In this document: positions 23,602 to 36,336 of the stretch, piece by piece
Layout of the letters: each line of letters starts with the position of its first letter
Numbering within the stretch: the stretch's first letter is position 1
NCBI GenBank assembly: GCA_030549335.1
Contig: CM060183.1
Span: 25,618,552-25,682,551, forward strand
Length of the DNA: 64,000 nucleotides
Direction of reading: 5' to 3'
DNA from: Pontederia crassipes
Taxonomy: Eukaryota; Streptophyta; Magnoliopsida; Commelinales; Pontederiaceae
Position numbers and translations under genes: made by a program
The notes under the pieces: model-generated
The model's input: the letters and a program-made list of their open reading frames with translations, nothing else
The model's database searches: none
Told to the model about the DNA's origin: nothing

Positions 23602-24069
23602 AGTCAAATTTTACGTGCTAATGGTATCTTGTTACAAGTCATACTTTTCTAGGTGTCATCTTAATTACTGGAATATGTGTTTCAGCATTTTAGTCAACTC
23701 GATTTATCTCATAAAAAAAGTTTTTTTGGTTCTTTTTCTTAAAAGAAATATCAAGTTTTATTTTCTGTTTATCACATAATATTATGTGCTTATATAGATG
23801 GATTTAACGTACTTTCAAAATATAGAACCACGGTAGAAAATATACATATGGAACGTGATCGTTGTAGCTAGTGTAATGACATCTTAATTACGAGTAACAT
23901 TTTTTTCTCGTTTATATGAAAATAAAAGAATATGTTAACCGACCTATTTATTAATTGCTTTTCTAGCTAGTGTAACGATTATTGGTTTGCTAGTGTAACG
24001 ATTGTAGTAGCACTCAGTCAAATTGGAGAAAGGTAATGGTTGTCGTTGCCTGACAACACACTTGGTCAA
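23602..24069 (-). promoter_or_regulatory. Cluster of W-box-like motifs upstream of the VQ gene
   Basis: TTGACY, the core bound by WRKY factors, occurs on the minus strand at 23602-23607, 23692-23697, 24016-24021 and 24064-24069. Four in about 470 bp is more than the roughly one per kb expected by chance. Control of a VQ gene by WRKYs would fit known family behaviour but is inference. Confidence 0.4.
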
Positions 24070-25635
24070 TGAGAACTTTTTTTTTAAAGATTTTCAATTA
24101 AATTTGTTTTTATGTAATATGATTCTTAAAAAATTCTATAAAAAACCAATTTGACAACACATGTAAAGACTAAATTGATTTTCCTTGAGAAACAAGAGGA
24201 ATTATTTCCTTAAAATATATCAGCGTTTTATAGAGTATATATATTCTCCGTTGATCAAACTTCACTGAGGGGAAAAAAATAAAAACAAGTTTTACTGAAA
24301 AAACCTTAAACAAATAAATAATACTATCAATTGGACTAGGTCAGGTCAGCCAGGTTGGCACCAATTAGGATATGCGCCAAGCAACGTTGGCATATATAGT
24401 ATTTGACTTTCAAAGAAATGGACTACTATATATTTCACTCGTTGTGTAAAAATGAAGTAAGAAAAAAAAGTTAAGGCATGGTGCAATAACATTTTTGTAT
24501 TTTTGGATGGTTGATAAAAAGATTAAAATCTAATTTTTAATATTGTGATTTATACAGTTTAAAATTTATATTAATAGGTCAATTCTTCGTAATAAAAAAA
24601 ATTATTAGTTAGGATGTGATGTGCTTTCTCGCATCTGAGCCCCAACGAAATAACATTTTCGACTTGACAATTCCTGGGAACGCTATTAAATAAATATTAT
24701 TTCCTAACTGCAGACACAACAAACAAATTTACGATCGTGCCGAGTCCACTTCCAAAGAGAGATTGATCAATGTACATTTTTTTGACCCGCTATATATACG
24801 TGATTCGAGTACAGTAGAGTTGGCTTTCTTTACCGACGCATTGAGATGTCATGATATATTATATATAGGTGCACTTTCATATATGATCAGTATAATTTTT
24901 GCATGTACTATTTTAATAACGAATTATAATTACACATTAAAATTTTGATTGCTAGAATTACACCGCATCACAAAAATATTGCACAACACACACACACACA
25001 CGTTAATAAATTGTATTTGAACTCTTTCTCATATATTATGATTAAAGATCATTCATTTCTTAATAATATTTTTCCGAGTCGAATCGAGATTACTATTTTT
25101 TTCAAAAATCAAATGTCTAGACCGTTAAATAAATGATTATTTGAACAACGAATAATAAGACTCAGCTGAATCAGCACCATCCAATTTCTTTCAAGTACTC
25201 GAGTCTCTATCCAGTGGAAGTGGGATCTCCAATGCTACATACACCACTGATCTAAAATTCTTCTCTTTCTAGAAGAGTTTACTTGAATAATTAATCATCA
25301 GGTGGTCAGGCGTTGTGTAAGTTATCATAATTAAATTGCTTATTCGAATTTCCTTGTCTTCAGGTAAGACCTTAACGATGTATTCTTCATCTTACTGCCG
25401 CACGTACGAACGTGATCATTTTCTTCAACTTACTAACCATAGATCAAGTCAATTTCCCCGGCTAATTAATCTTTTTTTATCCCTTATTTTAACTTAAAAG
25501 AAAAATAAGATCCATTTACGAACAATGATAGCAACCAATCATAAATTGACGGAACAAAGCTAGAAAGAAACTAAAAACATAAATGTTAAGGTCGATGAGA
25601 AATACACCGGTGGCGTACGCTATATGTTACGTGAC
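24070..25635. other. AT-rich intergenic DNA
   Basis: No gene was seen. There is a short (CA)n run near 24986-25001. The segment 25300-25400 has a box-B-like ttattcgaatttcc but no definable SINE. Confidence 0.45.
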
Positions 25636-25638
25636 TTA

Positions 25639-26312
25639 GACTCTGTTTGGCAATATCAAAATTAGCGTTTCAAGTAGCGTTTAGCGGTTCAAACGCTACT
25701 TCTTTTATTTGGTAAATGATAAAAATAAGTAGCGTTAAGCGTTTCACACGAAAATATTAAAAAACTACTTCTACTAACGTTTAACGTTTGGATGTTAGTG
25801 TTTTATAATTTTTTTCCATTTTACCCTTATTCAAATATATTATTTCTTTCCAACTTACCTTATTATTTTCTCATTTTTATTTTATAATCATTTAATTATA
25901 TTTCTTTTTATATTCATGCTTAATTATTTTATATGTTAACAATGAATAAAAAATAATTTCACAATTAATACTTTTATATCATGGGTGCACTATATAAAAT
26001 TTATTGTCAATATAAATTTCTATATATTTTAACAAAAAATAGTTATGAAATTTTATTTTATTTAATTAAGATATAAATATTTAATTTATTGTATTATGTT
26101 ACAATTTATATAGTGCTTAAATTAAATAATTTGTCATATATCTAATTATGTCATTTTATATTCATCAACTAATTCTACTTCTAAGTTTATCAAATACTCA
26201 TTTGTTATAATCTTTAACATCTATTCATCATTCGCTACTTGTTATCCGCTAGTTAACATGTTATTCGCTAATTAAACCACTATTCAAACTACTAATAATG
26301 CCAAATAGAGGC
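25639..26312. mobile_element. Tourist-like (PIF/Harbinger) MITE, 674 bp
   Basis: The left end GACTCTGTTTGGCAATAT matches the reverse complement of the right end, GCCTCTATTTGGCATTAT. A TTA direct repeat flanks the element (25636-25638 and 26313-26315). The TIR style (…CTNTTTGG) and 3-bp TTA duplication are characteristic of PIF/Harbinger MITEs. The interior is AT-rich with tagcg motifs repeated in both arms, and it encodes nothing. Confidence 0.72.
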
Positions 26313-26702
26313 TTAAATCAAAACATAAACAAAGCGAGAAGAGACGGGGTGTTCTCTACCATAAAATTTAGTTTCTTTTCTACATTATTTCTTAGAATGA
26401 GCTCCATGTGTATTTGGCTTTAATTTTGTTTTCATTAATTAGGATTAATTTTTATTGCTATAGGGAAAGCTTGAGGACCTCATTTTTTAAATGCAATTTA
26501 GTAATTTCTTATGAATGTAAATCCTGTGTTTAATATTTTTACGTATTAATTTATTTATTTAATTAATTATTATCTCCATTTTATGATTGCACGTGGAATT
26601 AATTTTTTATTGTCTAGTCCAAACATTGCATTTTGTCGTAATTGGTATTATCTTGTGAAGGAGTGCTAGTTGTGTCATCTGTTAATTTTTATTATGTTAA
26701 TA

Positions 26703-26763
26703 TAAACATGTAATTAATCTGGTTTGATTTTTAGTTAGCTGTAGATTATTATTACATTGATGA

Positions 26764-26802
<39 letters not shown>

Positions 26803-27045
26803 ATTTATCCGGTTGAGAAAATTATATGTTAGGCTAAGCTTAAGCCATTTAATAAACTAAATTATCATTAACAAATTGTGTACTTATCTCATTTTACTTT
26901 ATCTTATTCCAATGCTTCTTGATACCAATTTTATATTTATATTTTACTTTATTTTGAAAATATTATTTGTTGTTTCTTATTAATTTAGCAGGTCGAATAA
27001 TAATTCTAGTTGCTACTGCGAGTTTAACATTTAGTGATTCATGCA
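26703..27045 (+). repeat. Unclassified repeat, copy A (uninterrupted)
   Basis: This is homologous to the two flanks of the second Mutator-like element (51623-51718 and 54055-54274): ggtttgatttttagtta, tagattattattacattg, then ttatccggttgagaaaatta, aaactaaattatcattaaca and gataccaattttat follow in the same order. It therefore serves as a paralogous empty site. The parent element type is not recognised. Confidence 0.8.
26767..26799. repeat. (TA)n microsatellite
   Basis: A run of about 16 TA units inside repeat copy A. Confidence 0.95.
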
Positions 27046-29499
27046 TTTGTTTAACTTTACGTAATTTCTTTTGTTTGATTTCTATTTACTTTTTCAATAT
27101 CGTAGCAAACAAATATGAAAACCTCAAACTTTTAAAACAATTAGCTCAAACATTTTATATTTATGTATCACATATTATAAATATTTATCTTTTCAATTGG
27201 AATGTATTCTCCATTCTGGAGCTTCGAAAGTTCATTCACAAGAGACATGGATATATAATAATATAATATTCTTATAAATAATATTAAAATAAGAGAAAAT
27301 TATTATTTTTATAAAATAATTTTATATTATTTATTAGTGAACCACTGGCGATTTTTATGGCCCCGTCGCTAATTAAATTAGTGATAGAGTTAATAATATA
27401 AAGTTCGAGAGAGGAAAATATTACTAGAAAATAATGATACTAAAACTATTTTTTTATTATCTAATATGAGTTATTGGTATAAAAAATAAATTAAAAAATG
27501 TTAATTTTGATATAACTTCGCTAACAATTGTACAATTTTATTTACTCATTCTAGACTTGATTTAAGATTGTCCACTTATCTGCTTGGATCTGACCCAATT
27601 TGATTGACTTTAGTTTGGTCAGATTTGGAGTAGATTAAGTGGCTTCTAGACTTAAAATTTATCCAATCCGCCCAATCGAGTCGAGTCTTCAAATTACCGA
27701 TCAATCAAATTTTTTAAATTTTTTAATAAAAATGTATTTAATTTTTTAGTTAAATCATTAACATACTTTTTATTTTCTCTATATTTTAAGCACTTTATTT
27801 TCCATATATTTTAATATTTTAATTACATAAAAACCTCTAACTAATTCAAATAATTAATTTGAAATAAAAATGTCGATTCCTAATCCTAACTTGACCAGAC
27901 CACAAAGCCTACTTGACTCCAAACGGATTGGATCGGCTAGGTTGACCAATTGTGCTTCAAAGTAGGTGCCTTGTTCAAGAATCTCAGAAAAAAAAATTCA
28001 TAAATTGTTGGTGCTGACCGTGATTGGCTGGCCTTAAATTATACTATCCAATGAGAGATCCTTGGTTAATAATAGAATCCTTCATGATAATAGTTTATCA
28101 TATCACACCAGCTTTGAACGTGGCAATCAATATTGTGACAAATAAATGATATTCTTTTGATGGTGATATTTTTACTGTCGAACTTGATGAGGATACTTTG
28201 ACAACCACTACAACAAATTATAAATATTTCTACCAGTATTTTTTAGACTAATCCATTTTGGTCCTTAAAACCTAGTCCCAAATTCCTTGACCCTGTCCTT
28301 GTAAAATTAATCTTTGGTAAAAGAGGCATGCAAGTCTGCTTCATGATGGTTTTTAGCTTTTACCTTTCAAATTTCAGTGGGAAAAGGGAAGTGAATACCT
28401 ACTAAAGCAAACTAGATATATTATTAGTCCTTTCTATATCCCTAAATAGTAGCATCCAAGGGTCCTCTTCTTTGGCACGTTTCAAAAGATATAGAGATTG
28501 AGTATCAGATAAAGTTTCAACTCGGACAAAACTCTAATTTATTTTTTATAACTACCTTTTGAAAGTAAAGTTTAGAAGTTTTAGGATAAAATTATGAATT
28601 TAAGAAATATGTGAACTCAAAATGAATCCACATAAGTGGATTTATCATTGATTCATAAATCAATGATAGTTTGTGATAAACACTCTTTAAAATGCATATA
28701 TAATAAATTTAAGACTACTATTGATATGAAAATCAATGGCAAATGAGTCCACACAATATTCAATCTCCTAATGTGGTGTTTGGTTGATGGATAATAATCC
28801 TCGGAATAAGCATGATTATTTCGATGTATTAAGAATTTTTGGGAGTTTGTGCAAAGAATAAATTTTATTTCACTTTTTTTATATAATAACTTATCTCTAT
28901 AAAACACACTATTAAAAAGAATAAAATTTTCATTAATACCAACTTTGTCCTTTACTGACGGAATAATAAAAAATAACACCATATTCTTATATTTATACCC
29001 AAACCAAACTTACGACTATGACTATCTTATAGAGTATATCGTATAATGGTTTGACATTTTATTACCAACATACCATCATTTTTAATAAAAAAACATATTT
29101 AATTTTTAAACATCATGTACTATTTTTAATTTTAACATTTCAGATATATAAATTTACTTATCAACTAAATGGGTTTTATTTAAAATAGACAACATTTTTA
29201 TAGTAAAATAATATGCTAAAAATATTACTATAAAAAATAAAATATTACAACTTAATTATTATTAATATCATATGGATATAAGAATGAGTGTGAGTTATAC
29301 TATTATCTATACTTTTATCATTTTGTAATTATAGATTAAGTCAACCATTATATTTATCAGATGTATTTTATTAAATTAAAACAATTTGCTATCCGCTAAT
29401 ATATAGATGGTATACTCTCATCAGACCCCTATTATCTAATCAAATCATTATTTAATAATTAGTATATCAACTTTGTCAAATAGAACCTTTGTGCCCTCT
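27046..29499. other. AT-rich intergenic DNA with a CACTA-like terminus at 28206
   Basis: CACTACAACAAATTATAAAT at 28206 resembles the outer end of a CACTA element or derived MITE, but no inverted partner was found. 28770-29490 has weakly inverted ends (ggtgtttggttga and, reversed, ggttctatttgac) suggesting an old MITE without a clear target duplication. No gene was seen. Confidence 0.35.
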
Positions 29500-30080
29500 T
29501 CTTTGTGAGAACTCCACCCATCCCATTTATTGGGATTTTAATGTGCGATGTTTGAGCTTGTTAGCTAAAAATAAAAATTAAAGGGAAAAGTGAAAAGGAT
29601 TGGCTAAACAATTCGAGAGATATTTTTTCCATACTAAGAAAATAATTTTCTATCTCTTGAGATTGGTCATCTCATTTTTTTTAGATACAATTGATTTGAG
29701 AAGGAAGAAGAGAGAGTTTAGCGTTAGCCATTTGTATCTTATTGTATTATTGATGAAAAGAATAACTTTGTCTAAGTATTTGTTGTGAAATATTTTCTCG
29801 ATTTGGGAGGTTTTTCCACATTAACCCTATTATTTGTAACTGTGTTGACTTGTGTGTGTGATTGTATTTTTGGATTTGTCAATTTTTTAATTTTCATCTA
29901 TAAGAATAATATTTGTGCTTAGTTCTTTTTCAATATTGACTGAAGTAAGGTGTCCACCTAATCCTTTTTAGTGTTCCCTAAAGAAGGGTATAGATCTATA
30001 TTTTGATCAATTTTTTTTCATCTTCCACAATTTGTGCCTAACACTTCGGTGGACTCATAAAGTTATACATGCTAATCGGC
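29500..30080 (+). mobile_element. Possible Ty1/copia LTR fragment
   Basis: Phrases such as agaaggaagaagagagagttta, ttgtatcttattgtattatt, gttgacttgtgtgtgtgatt and acacttcggtggactc resemble the R-U5 part of plant copia LTRs. Ends and target duplications were not resolved. Confidence 0.33.
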
Positions 30081-30524
30081 ATTGCACTTCCATTCTTTGA
30101 TATTAATTAATCCTTGTTAGCTCTGCATTAGGGATCAATCTTGCATTGGTCCTCACTAGGGAGCCCCTAATAATTATGGATCAAGTATAGTTAGGTCCCT
30201 CATGTGCCTAGGCATGCCCTCGCTTCTAAAAGAAATTTTCTTAGTGGAACAAAAAGTTTTATTTCTTATTTAATTATATATTTATAGTAAAATTTTTGAG
30301 TAGTTATTATTATTTTTATTGTTAAAAAAAGAAATTAGAAAATATAGTCTTATTGTTATCATTCATTAATATTTGATTATCTTATGTTACATTGTGACTC
30401 GCATAAAGTGTGTATAGTGAATATAGCGCGAAAGGAGAGGCAAAGGCCTCTATGACATAAGTTTACCCAATACCCTAGTGTGTTAGGTTTGAAACTAACG
30501 CCATGAACCATTGTTTGTATTGAG

Positions 30525-30726
30525 CTTGATTTCTCCACGTTCGGTCGCGATGGAGCCTATAACGTCCCTACGGTCAAGGGTGCAAGGCAGCAAATGATTT
30601 GGAAAACTTCTCCTAACTGCGTGGAAAACACGAGGACCACGTATGAAATTATCTTCACCCAGGCTTGATTTCTCCACGTTCGGTCACGACGGAGCCTATA
30701 ACGTCCCTATGGTCGGGGGTGTAAGG
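30525..30726. repeat. Duplicated 64-bp segment, 138 bp apart
   Basis: gcttgatttctccacgttcg through cgtccctacggtcaagggtg and caagg at 30525-30588 recurs at 30663-30726 with about six differences. The intervening DNA holds cttctcctaactgcg. It is probably part of a retroelement leader. Confidence 0.8.
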
Positions 30727-30729
30727 TGA

Positions 30730-33700
30730 AGATAGTTCATGAACTCAAATCCATGTAAAGATCTAAAAGATAGAGAATCGAACAATAAAATAGAGACCGA
30801 ACTGATATCATCAAAACACAAGAAAGCTCAACACTCGATATTGATCATGAAAAACAACAAAGTAAAATGTAGCTAAAGAACACGAATCCAAGTAGCATAA
30901 GAACCTCCCGGCCTTAGTAGGGTCGGTTAGTTACGAGTCATATGGAGAATACACATTTCTCCACAAATTGTCAAAGACATTATTTTGAGACTCTTAGTTC
31001 TCTCCTATTTTCGTCTCTAATTCTCTCTCCAGAAAAGCCTTCTTTTTCTCGCTTACAACTTCTCCTTTTATATCTGCCTCCTTTCCTCTTGCCTCTCGAC
31101 CTCTGTTTCCTGTCGATTCTTCCCCTCTTCTTCTTTGTCTGTCCCTCTGACGACACCTACAGCTCGATAGCTTTTTCTGTGATCTCCCTGCTGCTTGGGA
31201 AGCTTCCTTGCACTAGGAAGATGAAGGAGCTGGCCAGTCCCCAGATTACAGATGGTTTGTTGTTTTATTATTTGGTCTCTTCTTTAGCCCGATAGCAATC
31301 CACCAATCCTTAGTGCAGAAAATAGTGTATGGTTCAGCCACTTCTACTTCATCTCCTTGGGCTCATCAGCCTCTTGCAAAAAAAAGACATTTATCCAAGT
31401 GAATTCTCAAGCTGGCAGAGATACTTATATGTAATATTGCGAGTTCATATGGAGAATATTTGAAATGTGTTGAATTAGTGCCATGTACATGTCCACGTGA
31501 GAAAATAATCATATAATAGATACTACATGCATGCGAGATAATGGTGAAAATATAAGCCATAAATTCCCACATCACATTGTTCTATTGAGATATGAATAAA
31601 AAAATTTCTACAATGTTAAGTTAGATTTTCATAAATAAATTTCATCACAATCCTATTTGCATATATAAAAAATATATTCACACATGAGAATGATATAAGT
31701 ATATGAAAGACTAAATTTCAATTATATGCATTATATTTCAATTTTATATTCAATTTAATTTTCATTTGAGTTTAGATATGAATAAATTAATTGTAGATTT
31801 TTTTTAAAAATGTTATATATAATCAATCATTATCTTGTCCTTGGATATATGCAAAACCATGAATGTGTATAAAAATTCTAGAGTCAAGTATATTATCTGA
31901 ATTTTAAATTATTTTTTTACTATGATATCTTTTATTTAGATTGAGTAATGATAAAGGTTGTATAATTCCTTAACTTTTGAGAGGACTACAAATCTAGTTA
32001 AAAAAATACAAATACTAGTTTTTAACAACATAAATATCAATAAGATATTAAAATACTTTTTATCACATCTCAATCAAAATATGCATAAGAAATGTCAAAA
32101 CATTGTTAAATTTTCAAAGAATCAATAATCTATTAATAATGAAAAAAATAATGATCAAAATACTACAGAAGTATCATGTTGAAAATAATTATAACAATTA
32201 AGTTCTTTGTCCAAACTATTAATAATGATTATATCGATACAAAACGCCATAAAAGAGCATTCAAAGGGACCTTCATCTGAAACACAATAATAAAAGTCAA
32301 ATTAAGTTATGAAGCTTTTTGAATCAAATTTATAAATTTTATCTTTTGTCTTATCTTCTTGGATGGTCGATTGTAAAGAAGAGTATTATATGTTAGTAAA
32401 AATTTTAGCGTTTCTTTTTGTAAAAGAAACTCACACATGGTCTCTTGAGCAGAAAAAAATATGGGTTGGACTTTCAATATAGAAGAGCTAGGCCTTAACT
32501 TGAGCAAAGAAAAGGCGGTTGCAATTTAATGAATCTCTTACAATTTCAAAGTTGAGAAGTCTGATTGGAGAATACGTGATCAAACTTTTTCAACACTCAC
32601 ATTGTATTTGCATTGCCTATCTTTTCTCTCTATATTTTTTTATTTATTTATGATTGATGGCTTAAATGTTTGTTCTTTCGTGCTTGATTTAAAAAATTGA
32701 TAAAAATCAATTTTTATACATTAATTCAGTATTCATCTCTTTTTTATGTTTCATGTTCCAGTAATTGATATCAACTCTTATTTTCTCTAATATTTAATAT
32801 TTATTCATCTTTAAATCATGAAATCATTATTTCAAGAGGTTCAATTAATTTTTTGGTGAAAATTAAGAATTAGAGAAACTACATTTCTTACTTATCTATA
32901 ATTTTAACAAAACTTTTTAACTACACTTGAAAATTATTAACAAAAATCGCGAATGAAAACTTATGTATATTTTCTTTTCTCTGATATTTGGTATATTTTA
33001 AAGAAAATTAAAAATTCAAAGAAACAATTAATGTTATTTGTATCTATCTTTGTGTTGTCTTTGATTAAGCTTGTTTTTATAGTTAATAATGTTTTCTATT
33101 ACTTCTTAGATATTTACAACTTATATCATTTTTAAATCACTTGTCATGAGATCGAGATAAAATTGTTATCTAAGTATAAAGAAAGTAAAAATGAAGAAAA
33201 AGTCACATCAGATGAGAGTAAAGATGTAATTAATTATTTTACGTTCCATAACAAACTTATGCTTAATGGAAAAAAGTAAGAATGATGGATAATCTCAAAC
33301 TCCACTTATTGTTATAGTTTTAGTAATGATGATGATATTATTTTTTATGCCCATAAATAGGTTTCCTTTTCATTTCAAAAGTATCTCTAGCTCAAAAAAT
33401 AAAATAGAGTATTAATGAATGATATTAGTATTATGAGAAATAATATTGAAATGTTAGGAAAAAAAGAAAAAGATACATACATGAATGAAAATGTAGTCTT
33501 GAGAAAAAAAATCATTTCATTTTGATACAGATTTTTATTTCTTGTGATTATTTGAAATATAATAAAACAAAGTTGACGAAAGATGAACACTACAACTTTG
33601 AAAAAAAAAAGATTTTATCCCATGATTTTATTGGTGAATTTTATGAATATTTGAAAATTAAGAATTTGAGACTGCATACTTTAAAATGATAATTACTAAA

Positions 33701-34650
33701 GAAAAATTTCTTTTTGGAGAAAAAATTATGAGTGATAAACATATTATATTTTAAAAAAAACTATAGTGGTATTCAAAAGTCTATTTTTTATGCAAATTGT
33801 TTTGAAAAATATATTTTTCAAGTCTCTAAAAAATGATTAATTTTAAATTTTTCATATGAATATTATTCGTTGAAATATGAACACTTTTATTACATTCATG
33901 TGAAAGTAAAAAACTCTTAATATCATTGTTTGAAAGTCAAACCCTTTTTTGATAAATTTTTAAAGCTAAATGCCTTATGAGAAATGATATAAATCAATGT
34001 CTTTTATCATAATTTCTTAAAGTTAAAAAATTATCATGATCGTTATTTGAAATCACATATGAATTGACACTTGTTATTCCATGATCATTTGATGTATAAA
34101 TATAAAATTAGGAAAATATGAATGTTAGCACAATAGGGCATGGGTATAAAAAATAATCATTAGTAACAAGATTGAAATCCAATCTAGTTTGGGCACCGAA
34201 TAAAATATGATCAATTTTGTAGGTATGTTTAGTGACAATATAAACAAAATTCACTTGCACAATGAAAGAAGGTGATCCAATATTCATGCTTCCAAATTGC
34301 TAAATAAAGATTGAAGCGAACAAGTGACCTTGGACAATGTCGCATATAGATATTATTTAATCACAGCCAAGTATTACAAACTAAACTTAAATGATAATAA
34401 TAATTGATGTTTTTATGTATGATTAATTACTTTTATGACAAAAATGATGAAATACATGTTGGATATTTTATTTTGTGTCCAAAATAATTTTAATATTGAA
34501 ACTTACTATGCTTAAATGACTATGTGGTTAAATTTTATGACAATATAACTTGTGATTTGTGTGTCACTTCCAAATAACATGTTTTATGTGAATTCTTAGT
34601 GCGAATAAGATGTCTTAGATATCACATGCATAATAATAAATTTAATAATA
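30730..34650. other. AT-rich intergenic DNA
   Basis: No credible gene was found. The 117-residue frame at 30942-31295 is a hydrophobic, CT-rich translation without a domain. Around 34185 tctagtttgggcaccg recalls a copia gag-pol junction, but surrounding frames are too decayed to call. Confidence 0.4.
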
Positions 34651-35900
34651 GTTAGATTTGTAGGATTCCAAATGGCACCAAGAGGGAGGGAGTGAATTGG
34701 TGTTAAATAAAAAATGTCGATTTCACAAAGATAAAGCATTTCAGATCATAAACATAATATAAATGGGGAGAGAGAGAGAAAATCAAAGATAAAGACACGA
34801 TGGTTGTTGACGAGGTTTGATCACATCTTGGCCTACGTCCTCGCTCCGACTTCTAGACCTCGAGATCGCTGAAGATTTCACTAATCCTTTTCTTTATTCC
34901 AAATGGGGCAAGGAAGAAAGCCATTTATATCAACCACCTTTCTTCGCTTCGAGAGACAAGGCAATCTCTCCTCCTAGAAAGTTAATCTATTTCTCTCGCT
35001 CAAGAGATAAGATTTTGAACCTCTTTTACATATTAGCTCTCTCTGTTTTTTTCTTAACAAAAGTGTTTCTCTCTTTTACAAATCTATGCTCACAAGAAGA
35101 GAAGAGAGAAAGAAGAGAAATCTATAAAATGAAAACTTCAAAAAATGATATCCCTTTGATAACTTGAAGTTTTTCTTCAATGAGTGAATGAGTGCTTTGT
35201 CTCTAACTTTGGCACTCCTTTTATAGCCTTCAGTGTGTGAAAAATTCATCCAAAATTTGCTCCACAAATTCCTTCTTCAAATTTGACCGTTACTGTTCAT
35301 TTGACTCGGAGGCCGATCGACCACACATCTGAACCGGTCACCGGTCTATGTGACCGTTGCGTGATTTCTTCAACTTCTACGCTTGATCGATCGACCGATC
35401 CGTCGATCGACATAACGATCGGTATCGGCTCGACATCATCTGAGGCAGGCTCAATATTTATCGATCGACCGGCATCTTTTATTCGGTCGACCGATATCAT
35501 GTCAATCGGCCTTCTTTGCTTCGATTGGCAGATTGACCGACCTGTACTATTTTGAGCATAATTTTTTGCATGGTTTTTCAAATTAGATGATCTTGGAGTC
35601 TATGGAAATCGGACAGAATCCTCTACAACTTTGATGATCAATATTCATCCAAAATCTAATCATTTCATAGTCAATTATGTAATCAAAGTTTGTGCATAAA
35701 GTTATCCATTTTTCTTTAAACTTTTTCAGCATTTTGACTTTAATCTTTCGAGGTTTGTTTTATCAAAATATAATTTATATGTTATTAAAACTTTGACTCA
35801 ACAAGATTTGTTATCAACTATATTTGAGATAGACATCTTGATTTTGAGAATATTTATATAGTTATAGTGATGTATTGAAATGAAGCACATTTTGTATAAA
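34651..35900. other. Probable LTR-retroelement debris with a cluster of GATCGACC motifs
   Basis: 34680-35100 has the gagagag, gacgaggtttgatcac and cctacgtcctcgctcc wording often seen in plant copia leaders. 35310-35545 is rich in tcgatcgaccg palindromic motifs (at least six). Frames at 35283-35581 on both strands arise from the palindromes and are not genes. Confidence 0.35.
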
Positions 35901-35926
35901 GAAGATATCAAGCTTAATATTAATTA

Positions 35927-36327
35927 GGGTTATTCATTAAACATCCCTTGAACTATAATAATTTTGCGCGTCTGGCCCCTAATATATGAACTTATCGTAG
36001 CGTCACCCTAAACTATATCGTGATTTTCACTTTAGTCCATCCATCATATTCCATTAACTTTTTCATTATTTTTTATTTTCAAGTTATCAAATGACTAATT
36101 GATCTCAATGAAGGAAAAAAGTTGACATTTATTTCAAGTTGTAGGAGGGTAGTTTAATCATTTCATAAATTGAAATAATAAAAAATAATGGAAAAATTAA
36201 CATAATATGATGGGTTGACTAAAATGAAAATCACGATATAGTTTAAGGGGGTGTTAGGGTAAGTTCATATATTAGGGGCAGATGCAAAAAATCGTTATAG
36301 TTCAAGAGAGGTTTACGGAATTAACCC
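35927..36327. mobile_element. Mutator-type MITE with about 150-bp TIRs, 401 bp
   Basis: The left end GGGTTATTCATTAAACATCC and the reverse-complemented right end GGGTTAATTCCGTAAACCTC begin a long inverted match that includes cttgaactata, cctaatatatgaactta, aaactatatcgtgattttca and cattattttttatt. A perfect 9-bp direct repeat TATTAATTA flanks it (35918-35926 and 36328-36336). The long TIR plus 9-bp duplication indicates mobilisation by a Mutator-like transposase. It has no coding capacity. Confidence 0.9.
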
Positions 36328-36336
36328 TATTAATTA

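Noticed and set aside
28770..29490. Possible second MITE
   Set aside because: End similarity is weak and no target duplication could be matched.
30942..31295. 117-residue hydrophobic frame
   Set aside because: Leucine/serine-rich translation of a CT-rich retroelement-like leader; no transmembrane family recognised.
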